Shown here piece after piece: positions 28,399 to 36,187 of a stretch of 56,176 nucleotides of DNA. How positions within the stretch are numbered: the first letter of the stretch is position 1; every line of letters starts with the position of its first letter. The notes under the pieces are model-generated. The model was not told where the DNA came from, searched no databases, and saw only the letters and a list, made by a program, of their open reading frames with translations. This stretch comes from a bacterium (GTDB lineage Bacteria > Pseudomonadota > Gammaproteobacteria > Nevskiales > OUC007), in the NCBI GenBank assembly GCA_018222345.1, contig JAAFAL010000004.1, forward strand, positions 1 to 56,176. Direction: 5' to 3'. A program made the translations under genes and the position numbers.

Positions 28399-28419
28399 TT
28401 CAGTGCACTTTACACTGAA
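28399..28419. repeat. Inverted repeat in the pilin copy 2 leader
   Basis: TTCAGTG and CACTGAA arms (28399-28405 and 28413-28419) with a 7-nt centre. It starts a few bases downstream of the transcription start expected from the sigma-54 element, so it may be a 5' mRNA hairpin or an operator. Confidence 0.45.
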
Positions 28420-28432
28420 TTTACGTTGTTAC

Positions 28433-28448
28433 AGCAAGGTCCATGCCG
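28433..28448 (-). promoter_or_regulatory. Sigma-54-like promoter of pilin copy 2
   Basis: On the minus strand CGGCAT-N5-TTGCT: the essential GG and GC doublets are exactly 10 bp apart and TTGCT fits the -12 consensus. It lies in the short gap after rpiA, about 75 nt before the pilin ATG. Confidence 0.65.
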
Positions 28449-28462
28449 GGTGGTTCGAACAG

Positions 28463-29125
28463 CTATTTGTTAGTCCGTCGCTCTACATCGGCGCTGTTTG
28501 CGATTAATGTCAGAGCTGCGCCCGGTGTCGTGAACAGCCCTACAGTCACAACACCCGGCCATTGATTGATTTCGGCCTCGACGCTGGCGGCGTCGGTTAG
28601 ATCCAGCCCAGCGCAGTCCAGAATATGGTTGCCGTTATCGGTGACAAAGCCTTGGCGATACGTCGGCTGGCCGCCCATCGCAACAACTCGCCGTGCGACC
28701 AGGCTGCGTGCCATCGGGATGACCTCGATGGGCAGTGGGAACGCCCCCAGCACGTCAACCAGCTTCGAGTCGTCAGCAATACAGATGAAGGCCTCGCTGG
28801 CCGCAGCTACGATTTTCTCGCGCGTCAGCGCGCCGCCGCCACCTTTGATCATGTGGCCGTTGCGTGTGACCTCGTCGGCGCCGTCCACATAAATGGAGAT
28901 GCCGTCGACTTGATTCAGGTCAACTACTGGTATGCCGGCTGCTTTTAATCGCTCGGTGCTGGCTTCCGAACTCGAAACGGCGGCAGGCACCTTGTCGCGC
29001 AGGTCCGCCAGGCGATCGATGAAGTAGTTCACTGTTGAGCCGGTGCCCACGCCGAGCACCTCGCCCGGCACGATGTAGTTCAGCGCTGCTTCGGCGGCGG
29101 CGCGTTTTTTGTCGTCTTGGTTCAT
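28463..29125 (-). CDS. rpiA: Ribose-5-phosphate isomerase A
   Basis: Interconverts ribulose-5-phosphate and ribose-5-phosphate in the pentose phosphate pathway. It has 220 residues, normal length. Motifs: [16 protein letters not shown] near residue 17-32, [10 protein letters not shown], the DGADEV stretch, and the catalytic [14 protein letters not shown] region. It is 15 nt behind yggS on the same strand. Its product feeds PRPP, which both the pyrimidine genes and the PRTase-HAD protein of this window would use, though that link is only positional. Confidence 0.97.
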   Translation of the reverse strand: MNQDDKKRAAAEAALNYIVPGEVLGVGTGSTVNYFIDRLADLRDKVPAAVSSSEASTERLKAAGIPVVDLNQVDGISIYVDGADEVTRNGHMIKGGGGALTREKIVAAASEAFICIADDSKLVDVLGAFPLPIEVIPMARSLVARRVVAMGGQPTYRQGFVTDNGNHILDCAGLDLTDAASVEAEINQWPGVVTVGLFTTPGAALTLIANSADVERRTNK

Positions 29126-29140
29126 GTCGGTCTCGCTTGA

Positions 29141-29821
29141 TTATTGAGGGCGTGGGCCAAACAGGTCGGTACCAATGCGCACCATGGTCGAGCCTTGCGC
29201 AATGGCTTGCTCCAGGTCGCCCGACATGCCAATGCTCAGCGTGTCCAGGGTGGCGTAGTCGCTGTGCAGCGTTTGCAGCAGAGTGCTCAACTGCCTTGCA
29301 GCATCTGTGTGCTCACGCGCGGGGATAGCCATCAGGCCGCGCAATGTCAGCCGTGGGTAGTCGGCCAGTTGCGTGCAAAAGTCCGCGACCTCGTCGGGCG
29401 CCACGCCAGCTTTGCTGGCCTCGGTGCTGATATTGACCTGCACCAGCACCTTGAGTGGCGGCAGGTCGTCTGGCCGCTGGTCATTGAGCCGCCGGGCAAT
29501 CTTGTCACGGTCTAGCGACTGCACCCAATCAAAGCGCTGCGCGATCTCGCGCGTCTTGTTCGATTGGATGGGGCCGATGAAGTGCCAGCACGCTTGCTCG
29601 CGCCCAACTGCGCCCTGATGCGCGATGGCATCGTCCAGGTAATTCTCGCCAATGTGGCGCAGGCCGGCGTCTAAAGCTTGCCTGAGTAGCGCCGCGGGCT
29701 GTGCTTTGGCAGCGCCGACCAGGGTCACGGCGTCTGCCGCACGCCCGGCCTGCAACGCGGCGGCGGCAATGCGCGCTTGCACGGCCTGCAGGCGCTTTGC
29801 AGCGTCGCTTGCTGTCGTCAC
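29141..29821 (-). CDS. yggS: YggS/PROSC-family PLP homeostasis protein
   Basis: 226 residues, alanine racemase N-terminal-like barrel that binds pyridoxal phosphate. The PLP lysine is Lys39 in LVGAAKAQP. HFIGPIQSNKTREIAQ and the C-terminal LSIGMSGDLEQAIAQGSTMVRIGTDLFG are family signatures. The start is a GTG. It is divergent from pilT with 70 nt between them, the same arrangement as in Pseudomonas. Confidence 0.95.
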   Translation of the reverse strand: MTTASDAAKRLQAVQARIAAAALQAGRAADAVTLVGAAKAQPAALLRQALDAGLRHIGENYLDDAIAHQGAVGREQACWHFIGPIQSNKTREIAQRFDWVQSLDRDKIARRLNDQRPDDLPPLKVLVQVNISTEASKAGVAPDEVADFCTQLADYPRLTLRGLMAIPAREHTDAARQLSTLLQTLHSDYATLDTLSIGMSGDLEQAIAQGSTMVRIGTDLFGPRPQ

Positions 29822-29891
29822 GGCTTCAAGCTACTTTTCGGGGCAGGGCGCGGCGCAATCCGCACTGCAAAACAATCAATCGGGGACATGT

Positions 29892-30929
29892 ATGGATATT
29901 GCGCAATTGCTGGCCTTTGGCGTCAAGCAAGGTTCGTCGGACTTGCACTTGTCGGCGGGCATGGAGCCCATGATACGCGTCGATGGCGACCTCAAGCGCA
30001 TCAACCTGCCGGTGTTGGAGCACAAGCAGGTGCACGAAATGATCTACGACATCATGAACGACAAACAGCGCAAGGATTTCGACGAATTCCTGGAGTGTGA
30101 TTTTTCCTTCGAGATCCCCGACTTGGCGCGCTTTCGCGTCAATGCCTTCAATCACAACCGAGGCGCGGGCGCGGTATTCCGCACCATCCCCAGCGAAATC
30201 CTGTCGATGGAAGACTTGGGCTGCCCACCGATTTTCAAGGACATTGCCGACCAGCCGCGCGGCGTGGTGTTGGTGACGGGGCCCACCGGCTCGGGCAAAT
30301 CGACGACGCTGGCGGCGATGGTCGATCACAAGAACAAGACCGAGCATGGCCACATTCTTACCGTCGAAGACCCCATCGAATTCGTCCACAAATCAAAAAA
30401 GTGCCTGATCAACCAGCGCGAGGTGCACCGCGACACCTTGGGTTTCAACGAGGCACTACGCAGCGCCTTGCGTGAAGACCCCGACGTAATTTTGGTGGGC
30501 GAGATGCGCGACCTGGAAACCATCCGCCTGGCCTTGTCGGCAGCCGAAACCGGCCACTTGGTGTTCGGCACGCTGCACACCAGCAGCGCGGCCAAGACCA
30601 TCGACCGTATTGTTGATGTGTTCCCGGCGGCCGAGAAGGACATGATCCGCGCCATGTTGTCCGAATCACTCAAGGCCGTGATTAGCCAGACCCTGCTCAA
30701 GAAGGTTGGCGGCGGGCGCATCGCTGCGCACGAGATCATGATCGGTAATCCGGCCATTCGGAACCTGATCCGCGAGAACAAGATCGCGCAGATGTATTCC
30801 GCCATCCAGACCGGCGCACGCGAAGGCATGCAGACGCTGGATCAGAACCTGAAGACGCTGGTGCAGCAGGGCAAGGTGACCAAGCAGGATGCCAAGCGCA
30901 AGGCGGCGAAGAAGGAAGATTTTTTGTAG
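29892..30929 (+). CDS. pilT: Type IV pilus retraction ATPase PilT
   Basis: 345 residues (family about 345). The start MDIAQLLAFGVKQGSSDLHL at ATG 29892 is fixed by homology; the frame is open further upstream into yggS. Walker A GPTGSGKST is at 130-138, Walker B DPDVILVGE at 196-204, and the PilT hallmark AIRNLIRE at 288-295. It forms a hexamer at the cytoplasmic base of the pilus that drives retraction and twitching. It is the first of three related ATPase genes. Confidence 0.97.
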   Translation: MDIAQLLAFGVKQGSSDLHLSAGMEPMIRVDGDLKRINLPVLEHKQVHEMIYDIMNDKQRKDFDEFLECDFSFEIPDLARFRVNAFNHNRGAGAVFRTIPSEILSMEDLGCPPIFKDIADQPRGVVLVTGPTGSGKSTTLAAMVDHKNKTEHGHILTVEDPIEFVHKSKKCLINQREVHRDTLGFNEALRSALREDPDVILVGEMRDLETIRLALSAAETGHLVFGTLHTSSAAKTIDRIVDVFPAAEKDMIRAMLSESLKAVISQTLLKKVGGGRIAAHEIMIGNPAIRNLIRENKIAQMYSAIQTGAREGMQTLDQNLKTLVQQGKVTKQDAKRKAAKKEDFL

Positions 30930-30951
30930 GCCGTAAACGCGCAAAAGGGTT

Positions 30952-31034
30952 TGTCATTGCGAGCGCAGCGAAGCAATCTCGACCCGCAGGCAGGCCATTA
31001 CGAGATTGCCGCGCGCTGCGCGCTCGCAATGACA
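30952..31034. repeat. Palindromic intergenic repeat between pilT and pilU
   Basis: Long inverted repeat: TGTCATTGCGAGCGCAGCGA at one end and its near reverse complement ending GCGCTCGCAATGACA at the other, with inner arms CAATCTCG/CGAGATTG and a short loop. The core TCATTGCGAGCG...AAGCAATCTC resembles a short palindromic element dispersed in many bacterial genomes. It is probably a non-autonomous, MITE- or REP-like unit and could form a stable mRNA hairpin. Confidence 0.75.
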
Positions 31035-31056
31035 TCGGATTGAAGGGGACACACTC

Positions 31057-32226
31057 ATGGAACGCGATCAAGCCGCCAAACTCATGCAGGAACTCCTGCG
31101 CATGATGAAGGCCAAGGGCGGGTCGGACTTGTTCATCACCGCGGGCTTTCCGCCGGCGATGAAGCTGGACGGCCAGATGACGCCGGTGATGGACACCGCG
31201 CTGTCGGCCGAAAATGCCGCGGTGGTCGTACGCAGCATCATGAACGACCGCCAGATCAAGGAATTCGAGGCCAGCAACGAGTGCAACTTTGCCATCTCGC
31301 CGCCGCAGATTGGCCGCTTCCGCGTCAACGCCTTTGTGCAACAGGCGCGGGTGGGCGCGGTGCTGCGCACCATCGAGACCGACATCCCCGACTTCGACAA
31401 GCTCGGCCTGCCCGAGGTGCTCAAAGGCGTGGTGATGTCCAACAACGGCCTGGTGCTCATGGTGGGCGGCACGGGCAGCGGTAAATCAACCTCGCTGGCG
31501 GCCATGCTGGGTCTGCGAAACCGCGATACCAAGGGCCACATCATCACCATTGAAGACCCGGTGGAATATGTGCACCCACACGTGGGTTGCATGATCACCC
31601 AGCGCGAAGTGGGCGTGGATACCGACAGTTGGGAGGCCGCGTTGAAGAACACGCTGCGCCAAGCGCCAGATGTGATTCTCATCGGCGAAGTCCGTGCGCG
31701 TGAAACGATGGAGTACGCCATCAACTTTGCCGAGACTGGTCACTTGTGCATGAGCACCTTGCACGCCAACAGCGCCAACCAGGCGCTAGACCGCATCATC
31801 AACTTCTTCCCCGAAGAAAAGCGCGAGCAACTACTGATGGACTTGTCGCTCAACCTCAAGGCCATCATCGCCCAGCGGCTGGTGCGGCGTGAGGGCGGCG
31901 GGCGCGCAGCAGCCATGGAAATCCTGCTCAACAGCCCGCTCATCTCCGACCTCATCTTCAAGGGCGAAGTCCACAAGATGAAAGAGATCATGGCCAAGAG
32001 CAAAGAGCAGGGCATGCAGACCTTCGATCAGCACCTGTTCGACCTGTTCGAGGCCGGCACCATCAGCATGGAAGAAGCCATGCGCAATGCCGACTCGAAG
32101 AACGAACTGCGCCTGCGCTTCAAGCTGGAGAGCAAGCGCGCCGAGCAAGACCCGAATGCGGGCCTGGATAGTATTGCCATGATGTCGGATGACGAGGTCA
32201 AGACAGTTACTGGCCTCGACAACTGA
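31057..32226 (+). CDS. pilU: PilU-type ATPase, copy 1
   Basis: 389 residues. Walker A GGTGSGKST at 137-145, followed by IEDPVEYVHPHVGCMITQREVG and Walker B APDVILIGEVRARETM, which distinguishes PilU from PilT (EMRDLETI). PilU assists PilT in forceful retraction. The C-terminal extension after the ATPase core (about 40 residues, acidic) is typical of PilU. It lies downstream of the palindromic repeat and 8 nt before the next ATPase. Confidence 0.93.
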   Translation: MERDQAAKLMQELLRMMKAKGGSDLFITAGFPPAMKLDGQMTPVMDTALSAENAAVVVRSIMNDRQIKEFEASNECNFAISPPQIGRFRVNAFVQQARVGAVLRTIETDIPDFDKLGLPEVLKGVVMSNNGLVLMVGGTGSGKSTSLAAMLGLRNRDTKGHIITIEDPVEYVHPHVGCMITQREVGVDTDSWEAALKNTLRQAPDVILIGEVRARETMEYAINFAETGHLCMSTLHANSANQALDRIINFFPEEKREQLLMDLSLNLKAIIAQRLVRREGGGRAAAMEILLNSPLISDLIFKGEVHKMKEIMAKSKEQGMQTFDQHLFDLFEAGTISMEEAMRNADSKNELRLRFKLESKRAEQDPNAGLDSIAMMSDDEVKTVTGLDN

Positions 32227-32234
32227 GCACCGCG

Positions 32235-33314
32235 ATGACCGACACCCCGCAACCCGTCACCATCATTCCGTATCTGAAGTTGGCGGTGGAAAAAGACGCG
32301 TCCGATTTGTTCTTTACTGCCAAGTCGCCGGTGATGATCAAGATCAACGGCGAGATTCATCCGGTGGGCAAAACCACCATGACCTCGGACGTGATCCGTC
32401 AGCTTGCGTATTCCATGCTCGACGAGGGCCAGCAACAGGAATACGAAGAGGAACTGGAACTGGACTTTGCCACCAACGCCGGCGGCATGGGGCGGTTTCG
32501 CGTCAACCTGTTCCATCAGCGCGGCCGGGCGTCGATGGTGATGCGCTACGTCAAGAATGACGTGCCCGAACTCGACGATCTCGGCCTACCGGATTCGCTG
32601 AAAGACCTGATCATGAACAAGCGCGGCATGTTGCTGATGGTGGGCGCCACCGGCAGCGGCAAATCAACCACGCTGGCGGCCATGATCAACCACCGCAACA
32701 AGCACTCTACGGGGCACATTCTCACTATCGAGGATCCCATCGAGTTCTTGCACCCGAACCTCAATTGCATCGTTAACCAGCGCGAGGTGGGCCAGGACAC
32801 CAAGAGCTACGACCGCGCCCTGCATAGCAGCCTGCGCGCAGCGCCGGACGTCATCTTGATCGGCGAGATCCGTGCTCGCGAGACCATGGACAGTTGCGTG
32901 CAACTCGCCGGCACCGGCCATTTGGCCATTTCGACGCTGCACGCCAACAACGCCTACCAAACCCTGCAGCGCATCATCAATATGTACCCCGACGAGATGC
33001 GCGCCCAGCTCTACATGGATTTGGCGCTGAACCTGCGCGCGGTGATTTCGCAGCGCTTGGTCAAGAAAAAGGACGGCGGGCGCGTGGCCGCCGTCGAGGT
33101 GATGGTATGCACGCCCTACATTTCCGAGCTTATCCTCAAGGGACAAATCGACGACATCCGCGAGGCCATGGCCGAGTCCTCCGACGCGGCCATGCAAACC
33201 TTTGATGATTCGCTATATCGCTTGTACCAGACTGGCGTTATTGAACTGGAAGATGCCTTAAATAACGCTGACTCGCGCACCAACCTAGAAACGCGCATCA
33301 ACTTTGGCGGTTAG
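32235..33314 (+). CDS. PilU-type ATPase, copy 2
   Basis: 359 residues. Walker A GATGSGKST is at 137-145 and Walker B is APDVILIGEIRARETM, so it also belongs to the PilU side of the family. It lacks most of the C-terminal tail of copy 1 and ends ETRINFGG. It is clearly diverged from copy 1, so this is not a recent tandem duplication. Role presumably accessory retraction ATPase; whether it hexamerises alone or with PilT/PilU is unknown. Confidence 0.9.
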   Translation: MTDTPQPVTIIPYLKLAVEKDASDLFFTAKSPVMIKINGEIHPVGKTTMTSDVIRQLAYSMLDEGQQQEYEEELELDFATNAGGMGRFRVNLFHQRGRASMVMRYVKNDVPELDDLGLPDSLKDLIMNKRGMLLMVGATGSGKSTTLAAMINHRNKHSTGHILTIEDPIEFLHPNLNCIVNQREVGQDTKSYDRALHSSLRAAPDVILIGEIRARETMDSCVQLAGTGHLAISTLHANNAYQTLQRIINMYPDEMRAQLYMDLALNLRAVISQRLVKKKDGGRVAAVEVMVCTPYISELILKGQIDDIREAMAESSDAAMQTFDDSLYRLYQTGVIELEDALNNADSRTNLETRINFGG

Positions 33315-33315
33315 C

Positions 33316-33560
33316 GGGCCAAGCAATCCCTCATCCGGCGCTTTGCGCCATCTTCTCCCTGAGGGAGAAGGGTATTCACCTCGCCCGGCGAGGGTGGCGC
33401 GGCCCGCGCCAATGTCCTTGACCCTGATGAGGGAGCAGGAATATTCACCTCTCCCCTGGGGAGAGGTCGCCAGCGCAACAGCGATGGCGGGTGAGGGGTT
33501 GGCTACGCTTGGTTTTCTCAACCGCCAGCTAGATTCCCGTCTGCGCGGGAATGACTTCGC
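33316..33560. repeat. Cluster of three unlike palindromic intergenic repeats
   Basis: 281 nt between the convergent third ATPase gene and pilJ hold no gene. They contain GGCGC-TTT-GCGCC (33337-33349) next to CTTCTCCC-TGA-GGGAGAAG (33352-33370); a perfect ACCTCTCCCC/GGGGAGAGGT palindrome (33447-33467) followed by CGCCA...TGGCG (33468-33489); and ATTCCC-N8-GGGAAT (33533-33552). The last fits the format of the Neisseria dRS3 repeat. They probably serve as bidirectional terminators and look like landing sites for small mobile repeats. Confidence 0.7.
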
Positions 33561-33595
33561 ATGTGCGGGTTTTGGCCGATCAGGCCTCGCTGGGC

Positions 33596-35668
33596 TTATG
33601 CGGTTTTGTCGCTGATTTGCGTGGCGGCAAATTCATCAACATCGGTCTTGTCGCCAGGCAATTTGAAGCCTGCAACCGACTCACGCAGTTTCACAGACAA
33701 TTGATTCAGGTTGCCCACAGCGGTCGCAGTGGTGCTGGCCGATTGCTGCGTATTCACGGCGATGTCCTGAATGCCGCCCATGTTGCCAGCCAGTTCGGTG
33801 GCAACCTCGGTTTGTTGGCGAGCGTCGTTGGAGATGCCGCCGATCAGTTCCGACAATTCGGTTGATGCCGTCTCGATGCGGGTCAGCGCCTCACCGGCCT
33901 CTTCCGACAAGCGCGCGTTGCCGACCACGTTGGTGGTGCTGCGCTCCATCGACACAATCGCCTCGTTGGTGTCGGCCTGAATCGTCTTGATCAGGGTTTC
34001 GATCTGGCGTGTGGCGCCACCGGCGCGTTCAGCCAGCCGCTGCACTTCTTCGGCCACAACGGCAAAACCCTTGCCGGCATCGCCAGCCATGGCGGCCTGG
34101 ATGGAGGCGTTGAGCGCCAAGGTGTTGGTTTGCTCGGCGATGTCCTCGATGAACTCGACGATGTTGCCGATCTCTTGTGACGATTCACCCAGCCGCTTGA
34201 TGCGCTTGGATGTTTCCTGAATCTGATCCCGCAGGGCGGCCATGCCGGCCACGTTGCGCGACACGGTTTCTGAACCCGTGTGCGCGGTGTCCACCGATTG
34301 CTGCGCGCGTTGCGCCAGGGCGTCGGCGTCGGCCGACACGCGTTGCATGGACTCACTCATCGAGCGAATAGCCGCAGTGGCAGCGTTGATCTGCTCGGCC
34401 TGCACCGAACTGGCGTCATTCATCTGCCGCGCCATCTGCGCGGTGCCGCCGGTGGATTTCGCGATCTCGGCCGAGGTTTCAGTAATCGTGCCGACCAGGC
34501 CGCGCAGTGTGTCGATGGTGTAGTTGATCGAGTCGGCAATCGCGCCGGTAAAGTCCTCGGTCACAGTCACGTCAACGGTCAGATCACCATCGGCCAGTGT
34601 GGTGATTTCGTCCAGCAGGCGCAAAATAGCTTCCTGCTGCTTGGCGTCAGCATCTTCAAGCTTTGTTGCGCGGCGGCTTGCAGTGCCCACCAGCACGATG
34701 ACGAAAATAAGCAGCAGCAGCAGCGCCAAACCACCGAGGATGTAACCGATCAATGGGTTTAGCGGGCGTTGCTCGCGCTGTTCCAGCAAGCTTTGCTGCA
34801 GGTTGTTCTCAGCAGTGAACTTCACCTGGCTTTGCAGGCGTGACAGTTCGGCCGCGGCTGCCTGGACTGTGTCCAAGCTCTCGGCTTCGGTGACGATTTC
34901 GGCAGTCGCGTCTTGGATCGGGCGGAAGCGTTCCAGGGCTGTTGCCAAGGCTTGGCGCGCCGCTGTGTTGCGGCTGGGTGTGAAGGCCAGGCCTTGGCCA
35001 GTGGCCAATTGCTCCAGGGTGATGCCGATGTCCTCGACCTGGGCGCTGAACTCGTCGGCCAGTTGTTTGGCGTCGTAACCGGTGGTGGCAACCTCGTTGG
35101 CTGTTTGGCCGAGCTCTGCAACGGCCAGGCGTTGTTCGACCACCAAATTGACTTGTTGGCGCGGTGCATTGGCACCAACCAAGGCATCTACGGCTTCGTC
35201 CAAGGCGGTGCCCACCTCGGTGCCGGCAGCCTCGATATTGCGCGCAGCCTGCTGTATCAGCACGTAGGCCGCGCGATTACCCAAAATCTGATCAATGCTG
35301 GCCGACATCGGCGCGAACTCGGCTTCCAGCGCATCCACGCTGGGTTGGATGGCGTCCGGTACCGCCGGCATGCCAACGAACTCATCGCCAGACTTCAGTT
35401 CGAAAATATTGTCTTCAAAGGTGAGGCGCTGGCCGTCCAGCAAGGCGGTATCCGGCGGCAGGCCTTTGGTGATGTCATCGGCGGCATCGGCGATGGACTG
35501 CGCAACGGCACTGGAGTCCAGCGCGAGGAACTCGTAGCGTGCATCCCACTGCGAGTTTTGCTGCACGGTGTAGAGCACATACAGCGACCCAGCGATACCG
35601 GCAATTGCCAGAATCAGGAAGAAGATCGCAGTCTTGGTGCCGCGTACGCGAGTGCTGTTGTCAGCCAT
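33596..35668 (-). CDS. pilJ: Twitching motility methyl-accepting chemotaxis protein PilJ
   Basis: 690 residues (family about 680). TM1 at about 13-34, a large periplasmic region with two PilJ-type helical modules, TM2 at about 302-325 ([20 protein letters not shown]), HAMP, then a coiled-coil signalling domain. The tip is [21 protein letters not shown] and [21 protein letters not shown]. It is the receptor of the Pil-Chp system. Here it lies with pilH on the strand opposite pilG-pilI-chpA and 8 kb away from them. Confidence 0.95.
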   Translation of the reverse strand: MADNSTRVRGTKTAIFFLILAIAGIAGSLYVLYTVQQNSQWDARYEFLALDSSAVAQSIADAADDITKGLPPDTALLDGQRLTFEDNIFELKSGDEFVGMPAVPDAIQPSVDALEAEFAPMSASIDQILGNRAAYVLIQQAARNIEAAGTEVGTALDEAVDALVGANAPRQQVNLVVEQRLAVAELGQTANEVATTGYDAKQLADEFSAQVEDIGITLEQLATGQGLAFTPSRNTAARQALATALERFRPIQDATAEIVTEAESLDTVQAAAAELSRLQSQVKFTAENNLQQSLLEQREQRPLNPLIGYILGGLALLLLLIFVIVLVGTASRRATKLEDADAKQQEAILRLLDEITTLADGDLTVDVTVTEDFTGAIADSINYTIDTLRGLVGTITETSAEIAKSTGGTAQMARQMNDASSVQAEQINAATAAIRSMSESMQRVSADADALAQRAQQSVDTAHTGSETVSRNVAGMAALRDQIQETSKRIKRLGESSQEIGNIVEFIEDIAEQTNTLALNASIQAAMAGDAGKGFAVVAEEVQRLAERAGGATRQIETLIKTIQADTNEAIVSMERSTTNVVGNARLSEEAGEALTRIETASTELSELIGGISNDARQQTEVATELAGNMGGIQDIAVNTQQSASTTATAVGNLNQLSVKLRESVAGFKLPGDKTDVDEFAATQISDKTA

Positions 35669-35681
35669 TCAATGTCCCCTC

Positions 35682-35731
35682 ATGTCGCCCGCAGGCGGCT
35701 CGGCCTTTTATGTTGCCCGCAGGCTGCTCGG
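35682..35731. repeat. Tandem 22-bp direct repeats between pilJ and pilH
   Basis: ATGTCGCCCGCAGGCGGCTC... at 35682-35703 and a second copy with two mismatches at 35710-35731, a period of 28 bp. Each contains an internal GCCCGCAGGCGGC-type inverted repeat. It fills most of the 66-nt gap, so it will appear in a pilH-pilJ transcript and could tune pilJ expression. Confidence 0.6.
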
Positions 35732-35734
35732 TTA

Positions 35735-36097
35735 TCACCCCAGCACGCTGCCGATGGCGCTGACCAAGTCTTGTTCTTTGACTGGTTTGACGATGTAGGC
35801 GCGCGCGCCCTGGCGCTTGGCCCACAGCTTGTCGGTTTCCTGGCTTTTGCTGCTGACAACAATGACCGGAATTTCTGCCGTGTCAGGATTGCGCGACAAG
35901 GTTCGTGTGGCCTGGAAACCATTCAGCCCTGGCATGACCACATCCATGATCACAACGTCAGGCTTCTCGGCGGTCACGCGCGCCACCGCGTCTTCACCAC
36001 TGGTCGATTCACTGACTTGATGCCCGTTCTTCTCGAGCATCTTGCGCATGTTCAATACGTCAGTCGGCGAATCATCAACAACAAGCACACTGGCCAT
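35735..36097 (-). CDS. pilH: Response regulator PilH
   Basis: 120 residues, a stand-alone receiver domain. The acidic pair Asp8-Asp9, phospho-acceptor Asp52 in VIMDVVMPGLNG and Lys104 in YIVKPV are present. The length and sequence (MASVLVVDDSPTDVLNMRKM) match PilH rather than PilG. It is upstream of pilJ on the same strand, unlike the usual pilG-pilH-pilI-pilJ order. Confidence 0.92.
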   Translation of the reverse strand: MASVLVVDDSPTDVLNMRKMLEKNGHQVSESTSGEDAVARVTAEKPDVVIMDVVMPGLNGFQATRTLSRNPDTAEIPVIVVSSKSQETDKLWAKRQGARAYIVKPVKEQDLVSAIGSVLG

Positions 36098-36187
36098 CGT
36101 GCATTCCTGTGCAATTAATTAGATTGATTGGCGGGCAACTGATACCAGTCCCCGGTAGTTGCTGAAACTATACAAGAATTTGCGCGC

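Noticed and set aside
29652-29891. N-terminal extension of PilT into the yggS region
   Set aside because: Upstream in-frame sequence has no PilT homology and overlaps yggS; ATG 29892 gives the family length and N-terminus.
31057-33314. Second and third ATPases as a recent tandem duplication
   Set aside because: They differ along most of their length and in their C-terminal tails; only the ATPase core motifs are shared.
33315-33595. Repeat cluster as a CRISPR array
   Set aside because: The repeats are unlike each other, self-palindromic and lack regular spacing or repeated unit length.
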